Below are positions 29,973-38,228 of a stretch of DNA of 64,000 bases, piece by piece. The DNA comes from a virus. The stretch is taken from the IMG/VR virus record IMGVR_UViG_3300047678_000276, positions 1 through 64,000 of that record. One strand, written 5' to 3'. The notes beneath the pieces are model-generated. The model searched no databases. It had not been told where the DNA came from and saw nothing but the letters and a program-made list of their open reading frames with translations. Made by a program: the position numbers and the translations under genes. The stretch's first letter is position 1, and every line of letters begins with the position of its first letter.

Positions 29973-30257
29973 TCAATTTTCTTGTAATTCTTTGTGCTGT
30001 TCAGCCAATTCCAAAATTTCGTTTAAAACATCTGTCTTAAGGTCTTCGTATTTTATGTAATCCGAACTAGTTTCGTTCTCATGGACATAAATAACAGCTT
30101 CTATTTTATGAAGTTCAAAACGTTCAGCGAGCATACAAGTATCTTTTCCAAGAGTTTTAATGACAGGACTTGACGTTGCTTCAACATCAGCAGTTGTAAA
30201 TCCACCATAGTTTTCTATGATAGTTTTAATTTTTTTGATTATGTTTGCTTTTTTCAT
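29973..30257 (-). CDS. Hypothetical protein, 94 aa
   Basis: MKKANIIKKIKTIIENYGGFTTADVEATSSPVIKTLG and a helical acidic end (LNEILELAEQHKELQEN). The N-terminal half resembles small phage proteins of unknown function. Class A promoter at 30259-30295. Confidence 0.8.
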   Translation of the reverse strand: MKKANIIKKIKTIIENYGGFTTADVEATSSPVIKTLGKDTCMLAERFELHKIEAVIYVHENETSSDYIKYEDLKTDVLNEILELAEQHKELQEN

Positions 30258-30275
30258 ATTGTTATAGAACTAAAT

Positions 30276-30485
30276 TTAAGGATAACTTAAAAAGTCAATG
30301 TCATCACAAAGGATTAATTGATATCTTTCGCCGTCTTTACCAACCCATCTCTCAAAGCCCACATTTGTCCCAGAAGGAACTTTTTTACCTGTAGCTTTAT
30401 AGATATACTCCTGAAAATCTTCTCCATCCTCAGCCTGAACTATGTTCTCTAATGGGACGATCCTTTCTATTGTTTTGCTTGTCAT
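30276..30485 (-). CDS. Hypothetical protein, 69 aa
   Basis: MTSKTIERIVPLENIVQAEDGEDFQEYIYKATGKKVPSG, ends ILCDDIDFLSYP. It follows the next gene's stop after only 4 bases, so is cotranscribed with 30490-30909. Confidence 0.75.
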   Translation of the reverse strand: MTSKTIERIVPLENIVQAEDGEDFQEYIYKATGKKVPSGTNVGFERWVGKDGERYQLILCDDIDFLSYP

Positions 30486-30489
30486 AAAA

Positions 30490-30909
30490 TTATCCCTCTA
30501 ATTCAACGTTAATTTCATATTCCTTTTCGCCCACATAAACTGTGCAACCTATTTCAGCAGCTTCAAAATCGAAGGCATCCTCAATATCCACATCACAATC
30601 AGAGCAATAAAATTCAGCTTTTAATTTGTCGCTTTTTAAATCTTCTTCTGTCAGCTTATAATTATATTCTTTGCCTTCTTCAAAAGTATCAAGGTCAACA
30701 AATAATCTAGCTGAGAATTCAAAATTCTTTCCTTTCTTTCTAGGATTTGTAAAATCTGTGTTATCAGCGTCCAGAATGAAATTTCTGCCGCCAAGGCTTA
30801 ATGTTAATGCCCCTGTGTTTAAAGAGAAACCATTATCAGGCAATGTCTTTAAAATTGGAATTGATACAGAGATTTCCGCAGTTGTTGTGTCTTTGTTTAG
30901 CTTGCTCAT
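30490..30909 (-). CDS. Acidic hypothetical protein, 139 aa
   Basis: Start MSKLNKDTTTAEISVSIPILK is placed after the class A promoter (30921-30961) and AACAAACATG leader. Beta-rich (GALTLSLGGRNFILDADNTDF) and acidic, with a FYCSDCDVDIED segment. Confidence 0.78.
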   Translation of the reverse strand: MSKLNKDTTTAEISVSIPILKTLPDNGFSLNTGALTLSLGGRNFILDADNTDFTNPRKKGKNFEFSARLFVDLDTFEEGKEYNYKLTEEDLKSDKLKAEFYCSDCDVDIEDAFDFEAAEIGCTVYVGEKEYEINVELEG

Positions 30910-30953
30910 GTTTATTTGTTTTATATGTGAATAGAACAAACTTTAGGCAAAAC

Positions 30954-31205
30954 TTAAAAACCCATAATTTTCTTTTTGAGTTCAATGATTGACTCCTTCT
31001 CATTTATAATGTCCATTATTAAAGAAAGAGCATCTGCCGAGTCCAACTTCCCTTTTGAACTGTATCTTTTTTTGACAAAGGCAATAACTTCTGCTCCAGA
31101 AACATTACCGTATAAAACTTTGTGAGCATCTTCTTTGGCCATCATTTGTGAACCAACCAAGATGTGAGTTATTTGGCCGTCTTGGCCTCTTTTTACTGTT
31201 TGCAT
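30954..31205 (-). CDS. Hypothetical protein, 83 aa
   Basis: MQTVKRGQDGQITHILVGSQMMAKEDAHKVLYGNVSGAEVIAFVKKRY then a charged helix (EKESIIELKKKIMGF). Class A promoter at 31207-31240. Confidence 0.78.
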   Translation of the reverse strand: MQTVKRGQDGQITHILVGSQMMAKEDAHKVLYGNVSGAEVIAFVKKRYSSKGKLDSADALSLIMDIINEKESIIELKKKIMGF

Positions 31206-31233
31206 ATTGTTATAGAAATTTTATTTGTGAAAC

Positions 31234-31518
31234 TTAAAACAAATGGTATATGATATAATCATCTTTCTTGCCTTCGTCTTTTAAAGACTTAATTTCATCT
31301 TTAAGAGTTTCTATTTCAAAATCATCCAAGCCTAATTCATCTGCACTTTCTAATGCTTCTTCTAAAACATGAAACTGAGTTTCAATCTGTCCTCCGCCAT
31401 CACTTTCAGTTGTATCATCGTGTTTCATTATGAAATCACCTAATTTACTTTGACCTAACTTAAATAGCGTTTGTTCAGTATATTCAATTACCTTAACTCT
31501 GTGCGCTCTAATTCCCAT
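31234..31518 (-). CDS. Acidic hypothetical protein, 94 aa
   Basis: MGIRAHRVKVIEYTEQTLFKLGQSKLGDFIMKHDD then a strongly acidic helix and LKDEGKKDDYIIYHLF. Recalls small phage proteins that begin MGIRAxxV. No function known. Class A promoter at 31537-31576. Confidence 0.78.
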   Translation of the reverse strand: MGIRAHRVKVIEYTEQTLFKLGQSKLGDFIMKHDDTTESDGGGQIETQFHVLEEALESADELGLDDFEIETLKDEIKSLKDEGKKDDYIIYHLF

Positions 31519-31569
31519 GATTATTTGTTTTTTAGTTTATATATGAATAGAATGTTATTTGATTGAAAC

Positions 31570-32034
31570 TTAAAAGTATTTTATTTTTGTCCAAGCAATA
31601 GGAGTTATTTTATATCCTTTACCATCGCTACCAACAACGAACAACCCCTCATTATCATAAACAGGATATTCTTCTCCTTTGATAAATTTGTCGTTTACTG
31701 AAAGTTTTGCTAATTGTCCTGTGAATTTATCTCCTTTAAACTTCATTGTGCCTATGGCAAATAAAGGACGCATTGGAAAGTTTTTTGGTACAGCAGGAAA
31801 AATAACTCTTAATTGTTTTTCTGTAAGATAATTTCTTTGTGGAATAACCATTGATATTTCACTATCAATACTTAGATTATGAGTTACTGCCCAAGTAAAG
31901 ATTTTATGCACTTCATTTACAGGAGTTGTAAATCCATGAGGGAGTTTTTCTCCTTTGAATATCAATTTGGCCGCATCTGTTTGAGGCTTAATTATTGCTT
32001 GCTTGCCGTTTTTTGTTATAATGATGTCTTTCAT
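31570..32034 (-). CDS. Hypothetical protein, 154 aa
   Basis: MKDIIITKNGKQAIIKPQTDAAKLIFKGEKLPHGFTTPVNE, beta-rich, ending KITPIAWTKIKYF. No known domain. Class A promoter at 32050-32086. Confidence 0.8.
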   Translation of the reverse strand: MKDIIITKNGKQAIIKPQTDAAKLIFKGEKLPHGFTTPVNEVHKIFTWAVTHNLSIDSEISMVIPQRNYLTEKQLRVIFPAVPKNFPMRPLFAIGTMKFKGDKFTGQLAKLSVNDKFIKGEEYPVYDNEGLFVVGSDGKGYKITPIAWTKIKYF

Positions 32035-32088
32035 GTTTGTTTGGTTTTGTATATGAATAGAATGATTTACAGGGAGAACTTAAAAACT

Positions 32089-32304
32089 TTACATTGCTTT
32101 ATTCCATTGCCGATTAACAAGGTCATAAAAATCCAGGATCTCCTTATCAGTTATCCACCCATCAGCAAAATCATCATTTGTCAAATCAGAAACATGAACG
32201 TTCCTGAACTCAACATTCTTCCACTTCATTGTTTGCTTTGTGGATTGTCCACCATCCTTCTGAATGATGTACATTATTCTTTCAATCATTAAATGCTTAA
32301 ACAT
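32089..32304 (-). CDS. Hypothetical protein, 71 aa
   Basis: MFKHLMIERIMYIIQKDGGQSTKQTMKWKNVEFRNVHVSD with a GWITDKEILDFYDL end. Overlaps the upstream gene by 8 bases (ATGTTTAA). Its stop lies against the -35 box at 32086. Confidence 0.72.
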   Translation of the reverse strand: MFKHLMIERIMYIIQKDGGQSTKQTMKWKNVEFRNVHVSDLTNDDFADGWITDKEILDFYDLVNRQWNKAM

Positions 32305-32446
32305 TGGCTTTTATTTTAACGAGTGTATAAGGTCTGTCCCAACATTCTCTAATCCATTTCTTTGCAGATGCAATACTTTTAAATTCGCCAGTTAAGATTT
32401 CTCTTCTAGAACCATGCAGTCTTATTTTGCATTTTTGTGCTTTCAT
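32297..32446 (-). CDS. Small basic protein, 49 aa
   Basis: MKAQKCKIRLHGSRREILTGEFKSIASAKKWIRECWDRPYTL, strongly basic. SIASAKKWIRECWDRP resembles the usual ending of small phage proteins in which a helix follows a beta hairpin. Class A promoter at 32446-32481. Confidence 0.68.
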   Translation of the reverse strand: MKAQKCKIRLHGSRREILTGEFKSIASAKKWIRECWDRPYTLVKIKANV

Positions 32447-32474
32447 ATTGGTATAGAATTAAATTAGATGAAAC

Positions 32475-32690
32475 TTAAAAATTATTATCGACAAGCCAAT
32501 TAATTACTTCGTTATCGAATTTTATATTCTCCTCTTCATCCTCAATATCAGGGATTTCTAATCCAACGATTGAGCCTAAGCGCTCCCCATCTTTAAATAC
32601 TTCGACTCCACTCAAATCAGGGTCTACATCAGTGAATGATTGGCATTGATATTCATCGCCAAATTGGAATACAGATTTTTGATTTTTCAT
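32475..32690 (-). CDS. Acidic hypothetical protein, 71 aa
   Basis: MKNQKSVFQFGDEYQCQSFTDVDPDLSGVEVFKDGERLG then an acidic end (PDIEDEEENIKFDNE). Cotranscribed with 32696-32914, 5 bases apart. Confidence 0.75.
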   Translation of the reverse strand: MKNQKSVFQFGDEYQCQSFTDVDPDLSGVEVFKDGERLGSIVGLEIPDIEDEEENIKFDNEVINWLVDNNF

Positions 32691-32695
32691 ATCTT

Positions 32696-32914
32696 TTATT
32701 TTTTAATTTCACGTAATCCACAAGGGACTAATTTAATTTTTGGAAATTGTTTTTCAGGAGTCCAAGTTTTAGCTTCTCTTTCTTCTAGCCAATAAGTTGC
32801 TTCGTTAATATCTTTTACAAAAGTTGTAACAAAAGTGCCTCCAGTTTTCTTTTTATTTGTACTTATTTTTAGATAAGTATTATTTATTTTATAGACGTAA
32901 AATACTGTTTTCAT
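32696..32914 (-). CDS. Hypothetical protein, 72 aa
   Basis: MKTVFYVYKINNTYLKISTNKKKTGGTFVTTFVKDINEATYW, a beta hairpin followed by helix. Class A promoter at 32915-32951 overlaps the terminator of the preceding transcript. Confidence 0.75.
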   Translation of the reverse strand: MKTVFYVYKINNTYLKISTNKKKTGGTFVTTFVKDINEATYWLEEREAKTWTPEKQFPKIKLVPCGLREIKK

Positions 32915-32927
32915 ATTGGTATAGAAA

Positions 32928-32964
32928 TAAAAAAGAGGGGAACTTAAAAATCCCCTCTTTTAAT
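32928..32964 (-). terminator. Terminator hairpin containing the next promoter's -35 box
   Basis: AAGAGGGGA and TCCCCTCTT pair perfectly, the loop being ACTTAAAAA. Minus strand T-run and TTTCTATA follow, so one 45-base element is both terminator and class A promoter. Confidence 0.85.
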
Positions 32965-32967
32965 TTG

Positions 32968-33477
32968 TTATAATTTAATTCCCAATTTCTCCAAGTTCGT
33001 ATTTAAAAATACTTCTCCTTTTTTAAACTCCATTTTATATTTGTTAATGTACGTTTGTAATTGAGCCAAAGGAATTTGAGATAATGGAACTTTAAACTTT
33101 ACTTGTTGATAGCGAAAGCCATTTGGAACACCCCACATAATAGACTTCTCCATTTGCTTCTCCATTTTCTTTTCGCCTTTATTTTTTAACTCAGCTTCAA
33201 CCAAATCATCAACGAAGTTTATTAAATTCATTTTGATTTCAAATGGCTTACCACTAAGTCCATCCAATACAGTTGGAGGGAGAGATTTACAGAATTCTTC
33301 TGCCTTTTTTAGCATACCATTGTTATTTGATGCAGGATGATAATAGGTCTCCCCCCCATGCCCATCATTTTTTGCATGAGCAACTAGAACTCCATTAGCA
33401 TAAACGTCTGAAACAAAAGCATTTGTTTCTTCACTCATTCTTTCAAAGAATTGGAACTTTTTTAATTCAATTTTCAT
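32968..33477 (-). CDS. Hypothetical protein, 169 aa
   Basis: MKIELKKFQFFERMSEETNAFVSDVYANGVLVAHAKNDGHGGETYYHPASNN is the pattern of a phage family in which GGETxYxP is conserved. The second half is charged and helical. Class A promoter at 33496-33532. Confidence 0.82.
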   Translation of the reverse strand: MKIELKKFQFFERMSEETNAFVSDVYANGVLVAHAKNDGHGGETYYHPASNNNGMLKKAEEFCKSLPPTVLDGLSGKPFEIKMNLINFVDDLVEAELKNKGEKKMEKQMEKSIMWGVPNGFRYQQVKFKVPLSQIPLAQLQTYINKYKMEFKKGEVFLNTNLEKLGIKL

Positions 33478-33562
33478 ATATTGTTTTTTTAAGGTTATAC
33501 ATGAATAGAAACAAAAAAGGAGAAACTTAAAATTTCCCCTCTTTTAATTTGTTAAATTTTTA

Positions 33563-34114
33563 TTATTCTGCTGCCCAACCAAAGAATACAAATGTACCTT
33601 CTTTTTCGCTTGTAGATTGTTTATAGCTTACTTCTGCAACTTTTGAACCTCCGCCATCCAAAACTTTTTCCATGTGAATAGAGCAACGTGTTTGATTTTT
33701 TTCAGCATAAGCACGTGCAACCTTAACTGCATCGCCTTTTGTACGTTTTGAGTCAATGGTTCCGTTTCTGTCTGATACAACAAACTTCAATACCCACTTC
33801 TTTGTACCTTTACTTACAATATGTTCAACTTGGCTCTTAACCTTATTTGTATTGCCTTTTGGTTGTTCAATACAGATCGCCAGGCAAGAACCCCATTTTT
33901 CTGCTCTGTCAATATTCTTATTGATAAAGGCATTTAATTCTTGTTTACTACGTTTAAATTCATCAGTAACGTCTCTGAAACCATGTGTGGTTGAAATTGT
34001 GCCATTGTAACCATCTTGATGTCCGTATTCCTCTCTTGCATCTTCGCAAGCTCTGTTATACGCATCATTCATTGTTTTACCTCTTCTTTTTGTTGTGAAA
34101 CTACAAGCTCCCAT
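33563..34114 (-). CDS. Conserved phage protein, 183 aa
   Basis: MGACSFTTKRRGKTMNDAYNRACEDAREEYGHQDGYNGTISTTHGF has the MGA-SF-TT ... GYNGTI layout of a phage family of unknown function. Later VVSDRNGTIDSKRTKGDAVKVARAYAEKNQTRCSIHMEKVL. Class A promoter at 34137-34176. Confidence 0.85.
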   Translation of the reverse strand: MGACSFTTKRRGKTMNDAYNRACEDAREEYGHQDGYNGTISTTHGFRDVTDEFKRSKQELNAFINKNIDRAEKWGSCLAICIEQPKGNTNKVKSQVEHIVSKGTKKWVLKFVVSDRNGTIDSKRTKGDAVKVARAYAEKNQTRCSIHMEKVLDGGGSKVAEVSYKQSTSEKEGTFVFFGWAAE

Positions 34115-34175
34115 TTTGTTTTAGTTTTTATTGGTTTATATGAGTATAGAATGAATTGTTATTGAAACTTAAAAA

Positions 34176-34586
34176 CTATTTTCCACGTGGATATAAAAAT
34201 GAAATATCTTTATTTTTTTCTTTGCACCATTGTATTAAAACTTTGCTTGCATTTAAATACTCTGCATGGCTTATTTTCTCAGGTTTAAGACTACCAAATA
34301 CTTTAACACCCTCATTGTCCCAAAAAGCAGTATAAAGGCTCTTAGACGTTTTAAATGGCTTTGACAAGGTAGCATCATCAACATTAGCATTGTGAAACCC
34401 AATCCAAGTAAAATCTTTTAATTGAAAGAATGTGTGGCAATGATTTCCACCCGATTGAAAAGATGAGGTAATGCCGTTTAATTGGTCAGTGTATTTGTTT
34501 AATGTTTTATACACTTTTTTCTTTTCATCTTCGTTGAAACCAATTAGGTTATTATCAACCAATGTTTTTATATATGCTTTTTCCAT
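34176..34586 (-). CDS. Hypothetical protein, 136 aa
   Basis: MEKAYIKTLVDNNLIGFNEDEKKKVYKTLNKYTDQLNGI, then DFTWIGFHNANVDDATL. No family. Class A promoter at 34587-34623. Confidence 0.8.
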   Translation of the reverse strand: MEKAYIKTLVDNNLIGFNEDEKKKVYKTLNKYTDQLNGITSSFQSGGNHCHTFFQLKDFTWIGFHNANVDDATLSKPFKTSKSLYTAFWDNEGVKVFGSLKPEKISHAEYLNASKVLIQWCKEKNKDISFLYPRGK

Positions 34587-34622
34587 ATTAGTATAGAATT
34601 AAAATTAGGGAGAACTTAAAAA

Positions 34623-34973
34623 TTATAATGCTCTTACTGAACTCTCAGAAATAATTGTATTCATTTTTGGAGTTTTTACTGTATAGGCATATCCCTTGAA
34701 TTTTGAGATGTGAGTACGAGCCTTTATGATTATTTCACCCAAGTCAGATTGAGGCATTTCAATGGTTAAAGTCTCTCCATCAAACGTATAAGGCAATCTA
34801 ATGCTGTTTATGGTTGACTCTAATGTTGTCAAGCCACCAACTTTAAATTCGCCATTACGATCCAGTTCATGGAATATCTTTTCTACTTCAGTGATCTCTC
34901 CTTCGTTTTCGCCGTAAAGATTTTTGCTCGTCATCCTTACTTTATCGCCGACTTTATATTTTGGTTGCTTCAT
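34623..34973 (-). CDS. Hypothetical protein with SH3/KOW-like start, 116 aa
   Basis: KYKVGDKVRMTSKNLYGENEGEITEVEKIF resembles an SH3-like or KOW beta-barrel start, as seen in many phage proteins. The rest is beta-rich. Class A promoter at 34974-35009. Confidence 0.78.
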   Translation of the reverse strand: MKQPKYKVGDKVRMTSKNLYGENEGEITEVEKIFHELDRNGEFKVGGLTTLESTINSIRLPYTFDGETLTIEMPQSDLGEIIIKARTHISKFKGYAYTVKTPKMNTIISESSVRAL

Positions 34974-35001
34974 ATTGGAATAGAATGAAATTTAATAGAA
35001 C

Positions 35002-35238
35002 TTAAAAATCAGTTAAACATAAATGAGGATTTGCCTTAAGAACGTCTTTTAACTGTTCTTGTTTTTCTGCAATCTCCTGCTCTACAGTCATTGTAGCTTC
35101 CCATATATCAACTTTTTTGAGCATATAGTATGTCAAGTCCCAAACCTTGCGAATTAGCTTCAAGGCTTCTTTTTCAGAATTGGCATGAATGTCATATGCA
35201 TTCCAACTGCCAGGTAATTGATATTTATAGCGTATCAT
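35002..35238 (-). CDS. Hypothetical protein, 78 aa
   Basis: MIRYKYQLPGSWNAYDIHANSEKEALKLIRKVWDL, a beta strand then helix, with an amphipathic TVEQEIAEKQEQLKDVLKAN end. The upstream gene's stop is next to its ATG. It has no promoter of its own. Confidence 0.75.
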   Translation of the reverse strand: MIRYKYQLPGSWNAYDIHANSEKEALKLIRKVWDLTYYMLKKVDIWEATMTVEQEIAEKQEQLKDVLKANPHLCLTDF

Positions 35239-35239
35239 A

Positions 35240-35470
35240 TTAAGCAATTTTACAACGTTTTCTCACCAATTCATTAAATACTTGTTGAGTTACTTTAAAG
35301 TTTCCTTTTGGATGCCTACGACCATTCTTTGTTAATTGGTAATAGCCCTTGCCGAATATACCTGTCCACTTCCATTCCCAGAAATGTTGTATGTCCCCTT
35401 TTTCTCCGACGTATTCATAAACAACTTTTGGATGTTCTTTTAAAAAGTCTATGTATTTTGGTGTTTCCAT
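35240..35470 (-). CDS. Hypothetical protein, 76 aa
   Basis: METPKYIDFLKEHPKVVYEYVGEKGDIQHFWEWKWTGIFG, Trp-rich, with a basic end RKRCKIA. Class A promoter at 35471-35506. Confidence 0.75.
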   Translation of the reverse strand: METPKYIDFLKEHPKVVYEYVGEKGDIQHFWEWKWTGIFGKGYYQLTKNGRRHPKGNFKVTQQVFNELVRKRCKIA

Positions 35471-35505
35471 ATTAAGATAGAATGAAATTATTTGAAACTT
35501 AAAAA

Positions 35506-35715
35506 TTAAAGTTCATCTATTGTATCTAAATACAAAATAGAGTCATTTAGAGTGATGTACTCTCGTTCTTCCATCTCAGCGTCATACCAAACTTTAAACC
35601 ATCCCAATTCGCCTTTAATATCGTCATGGAGGCATATAACATCTCCTTTGTGTTCAAAGAATAGATTTTCTTCTGAAGAAATATCAGCGTGTTCAATTGT
35701 TTTTATTTTTCCCAT
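35506..35715 (-). CDS. Acidic hypothetical protein, 69 aa
   Basis: MGKIKTIEHADISSEENLFFEHKGDVICLHDDIKG, beta-rich and acidic. Class A promoter at 35717-35753. Confidence 0.75.
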   Translation of the reverse strand: MGKIKTIEHADISSEENLFFEHKGDVICLHDDIKGELGWFKVWYDAEMEEREYITLNDSILYLDTIDEL

Positions 35716-35751
35716 GATAACATAGAAACAAATAAAAAGGAAACTTAAAAA

Positions 35752-36015
35752 CTAAAGTTCATCAATATCAACCAACTCTCCATCAACCTCAATGAATTGG
35801 AATTCACTTTCATCCTCCCATGCAGTCCAATAAGAGTCTGTCTCTCCATCTGCATACATTTCCTTCCATTCTTTTTTGGTGTAATGTTTATGGAGACATT
35901 TATCAGAACAATAATACTCCTCTCCTCCGTTTACAACAAAGCCTTCATTCATGCCTTGTTCACATTCATCGCATTTGCGTGCGTATTTCAGATTGGTTAA
36001 ATTTTTCTTGCTCAT
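35752..36015 (-). CDS. Zinc-ribbon-like hypothetical protein, 87 aa
   Basis: Start MSKKNLTNLKYARKCDEC follows the class A promoter (36016-36051). A CDEC knuckle (about 15-18) and a YYCSDKC knuckle (about 35-41) suggest one structural zinc site. The last half is acidic. An upstream extension across the promoter and a terminator is rejected. Confidence 0.78.
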   Translation of the reverse strand: MSKKNLTNLKYARKCDECEQGMNEGFVVNGGEEYYCSDKCLHKHYTKKEWKEMYADGETDSYWTAWEDESEFQFIEVDGELVDIDEL

Positions 36016-36058
36016 GTATGAATAGAACCAAAACAAGGGAGAACTTAAAAAGAAAAAG

Positions 36059-36100
36059 TTTTTAAGTTTGGGCCAGAAACTTTCTATTTGTTGGCGCTTA
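36059..36100 (+). promoter_or_regulatory. Orphan class A element with GTTGGCGCTTA extension
   Basis: TTTTTAAGTT then TTTCTATTTGTTGGCGCTTA, plus strand, followed in 40 bases by a bidirectional terminator. Confidence 0.6.
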
Positions 36101-36131
36101 GGATCCAGATCTGAAAAAGGGAGAGAAAACA

Positions 36132-36164
36132 AAAAACCCCTCCTTGTGAGAGGGGCTTTTCGAA
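36132..36164. terminator. Bidirectional terminator
   Basis: CCCCTC-cttgt-GAGAGGGG with A-run to the left and TTTT to the right. It ends the minus-strand 36198 gene and could end the orphan plus-strand RNA. Confidence 0.75.
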
Positions 36165-36197
36165 CCAAACCAAAACTAAGAGAACCACCACTTAGTG

Positions 36198-36488
36198 CTA
36201 TTTATAAAAGAAACATTTTCTTTCAGGAATTTCTTTGCCTTTCCAGGCGCATTTATACATTTCTAATAACTCATCCAAAGACGAACTTTTAAGACGATGA
36301 CTGCGAAACTTACCTTTCTTATCAGTGTAGTTTACACAATAAGTAACTCCGCCGACAAACTCAATAACACGTGTATCTCTATTGAACTTGCGTTCTAATC
36401 TTTCAAATTCTTTTTCAGAGAACACAACATCAGCTGCTTGTATTTTAACAGTCTTTGAACCGTCTTTTGTATTTACTGTAGCTTTCAT
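36198..36488 (-). CDS. Hypothetical protein, 96 aa
   Basis: MKATVNTKDGSKTVKIQAADVVFSEKEFERLERKFN then VGGVTYCVNYTDKKGK, basic, with a Cys-Trp-Lys end (CAWKGKEIPERKCFFYK). Three bases from the upstream gene, so cotranscribed. Confidence 0.78.
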   Translation of the reverse strand: MKATVNTKDGSKTVKIQAADVVFSEKEFERLERKFNRDTRVIEFVGGVTYCVNYTDKKGKFRSHRLKSSSLDELLEMYKCAWKGKEIPERKCFFYK

Positions 36489-36491
36489 ATC

Positions 36492-36860
36492 TTAAATACT
36501 CTTTGAGTTAATTTTAATCAATTCATCTGCCTTGCCCATTTTAACGAAGTCGCAAATAATATCAACTCCTTCGTTTGTTTTTGGATTAATCCAAAAGAAC
36601 ATTTCAAGACTTTCAATTTGTTCCACTTGCCAACTTGTGCCATGCGTACACCATTTCTTTGTGTGAGTTACGAATGTGTCCCCAAGTTCAATAATTTCTT
36701 CTTTATATTCAACCTCAATCTCATCCAAACACACATTGAATTGGATTGCCATTGTGCATTTTAAATCCTCGATTTCACATAGACTTTGTTCGTCTGCATT
36801 TACTGAGGTAATAATTTCATTGTTTATTCTAAAAATGGTTCTTCTGATTTTGTGTAACAT
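36492..36860 (-). CDS. Hypothetical protein, 122 aa
   Basis: MLHKIRRTIFRINNEIITSVNADEQSLCEIEDLKCTM then VTHTKKWCTHGTSWQVEQIESLEMFFW. Five Cys residues, none in a clear metal site. Class A promoter at 36880-36919. Confidence 0.78.
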   Translation of the reverse strand: MLHKIRRTIFRINNEIITSVNADEQSLCEIEDLKCTMAIQFNVCLDEIEVEYKEEIIELGDTFVTHTKKWCTHGTSWQVEQIESLEMFFWINPKTNEGVDIICDFVKMGKADELIKINSKSI

Positions 36861-36921
36861 TTGTTTTTGGTTTATTTGGTTATATGAGTATAGAATGATT
36901 TGTTATAAGAACTTAAAAATA

Positions 36922-37122
36922 TTAAGGAAAAGTTCGCCAAGCCTTTTCTATATTCACAACCCAATCCTCAACTTTTTTTGGATCGACACCTGCGCCCAAT
37001 TTCCTTAAGGCTTCTTTAAAAAGAACTTGTTTAAAACTTCCTGGCATACTAAAATTTACCTCATCAGCATACATGATGACAAGTCCGTTTCTGTGTTCTT
37101 CTTTTGTAATTGTTTTTCCCAT
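36922..37122 (-). CDS. Hypothetical protein, 66 aa
   Basis: MGKTITKEEHRNGLVIMYADEVNFSMPGSFKQVLFKEALRKLG, helix-rich, ends ENWVVNIEKAWRTFP-like. Class A promoter at 37123-37159 begins at the ATG side of the next gene. Confidence 0.72.
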   Translation of the reverse strand: MGKTITKEEHRNGLVIMYADEVNFSMPGSFKQVLFKEALRKLGAGVDPKKVEDWVVNIEKAWRTFP

Positions 37123-37151
37123 GTTTATATAGAATGATTTGTTGTAATAAC

Positions 37152-37364
37152 TTAAAAACGTTTTAAGTGAAATTCAGTCCCTCTATCATCAATAACTCGA
37201 TAGATTATGTTTTCCACAATTAAATCCCATGTCCCCGTAGGGTCATTTTCTTCTTCTCCAGGATATTCATCTATAATGAATTGGATTTCTTCATCAGTTA
37301 CTTCTTGTTTGATTGACTGTGCAACGTTCTTAACGTCCTCAGGAGTTATTTTTGGTGTTTCCAT
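37152..37364 (-). CDS. Acidic hypothetical protein, 70 aa
   Basis: Start METPKITPEDVKNVAQSIKQEVTDEEIQFI follows the class A promoter (37365-37401). A longer ORF starts upstream of it. Helical with an IIDEYPGEEENDPTGTWDLIVENIIYR core typical of small phage proteins. Confidence 0.75.
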   Translation of the reverse strand: METPKITPEDVKNVAQSIKQEVTDEEIQFIIDEYPGEEENDPTGTWDLIVENIIYRVIDDRGTEFHLKRF

Positions 37365-37394
37365 GATAAGATAGAATATGAACTGGACCAAACT

Positions 37395-37735
37395 TAAAAA
37401 GAAAAACCCCTCATGGACTTTTATCGTCTACCAAAGGGGTTTTTATTATCTAGTTATCTTTATGTGATTAATAAGTAAAGAACTTATTTAGGGATTGTCT
37501 CTTGCTCTGTTCATATCCGAGTTATTAGCGGGTAATTTAATTTTTTTAATTGTTGTCACCTTTAGGAAGTATGTTTAGTGCCGTCTCTAATTCTGTTCAT
37601 ATAATATCTTTTTAGGCGTTTTTAATTAATTTACTTGTCAGTGGACAGTTTGTCTTGGGTGATGGCCACACCCTTAAATGTTACTTCTTCATGATTTCCA
37701 GGTTTTCGTTTGTTTGTTGCATTAAGATAGAACGT
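37395..37735 (-). ncRNA. Non-coding transcription unit with own promoter and terminator
   Basis: A class A promoter (37720-37757) is followed by 330 bases with no ORF above 13 codons and then a strong terminator (AAACCCC/GGGGTTT, 37398-37443). A GGGTG/CACCC hairpin lies near 37655-37675, and two related stretches read ATATGAACAGA-nnn-AGAGAC (about 37606 and 37516 on the minus strand). Either a long regulatory RNA or a decayed gene. Confidence 0.55.
37398..37443. terminator. Bidirectional terminator
   Basis: AAAAACCCCT and AGGGGTTTTT pair around 25 bases, flanked by A and T runs. Confidence 0.75.
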
Positions 37736-37760
37736 TATTTGGCCAAACTTAAAAACTTTT

Positions 37761-38177
37761 TTAATCTCTTTGACACATTTCTTTTGTCAGCAACTTTAAC
37801 TTGCCTCCGTGGTCGCTTACATACCATTTCTTTTCATCTTCTTTGTATATGTAATCAAATTCCTCGCCCATATTAGAAGGAAGTTTATTTTTAAAAGACT
37901 TTGCCTCAATGCCAGTTTCTCCCCTGTCTCTACCATAAGCATTTACAACACCTTTAATAGGATTGTCGAATGTATGTCCATCTCCTTTTTTTGGAGCCAC
38001 GTTTGGAGCTAAAGAACTAATATCGCCCACTGCAATAAGTTTCTTTATTTTTGCTGCAGTCTTATAATGTTCCAATAAGATTGTGCCGTTATTTGAAGGA
38101 TAGCCATCCCAGTGGCAATAAATTCTTTTGCCATTTCCTTCTTTGTCAATTATTGATATTGTACTTCTTGTTGCCAT
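37761..38177 (-). CDS. Conserved phage protein, 138 aa
   Basis: MATRSTISIIDKEGNGKRIYCHWDGYPSNNGTILLEHYKTAAKI matches a family seen in many phages (ATRSTI start, CHWDGY core), also GVVNAYGRDRGETG. Function unknown. Distantly like the 26852-27403 protein. Class A promoter at 38191-38227. Confidence 0.88.
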   Translation of the reverse strand: MATRSTISIIDKEGNGKRIYCHWDGYPSNNGTILLEHYKTAAKIKKLIAVGDISSLAPNVAPKKGDGHTFDNPIKGVVNAYGRDRGETGIEAKSFKNKLPSNMGEEFDYIYKEDEKKWYVSDHGGKLKLLTKEMCQRD

Positions 38178-38228
38178 GTTTTGTTTATTTAAATGAATAG
38201 AAAGGTTTATAGATAGAACTTAAAAAGA

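Noticed and set aside
37655-37876. Plus-strand ORF across the empty transcription unit
   Set aside because: Covers a minus-strand class A promoter and part of a well-supported conserved gene; Cys/Phe-rich antisense composition.
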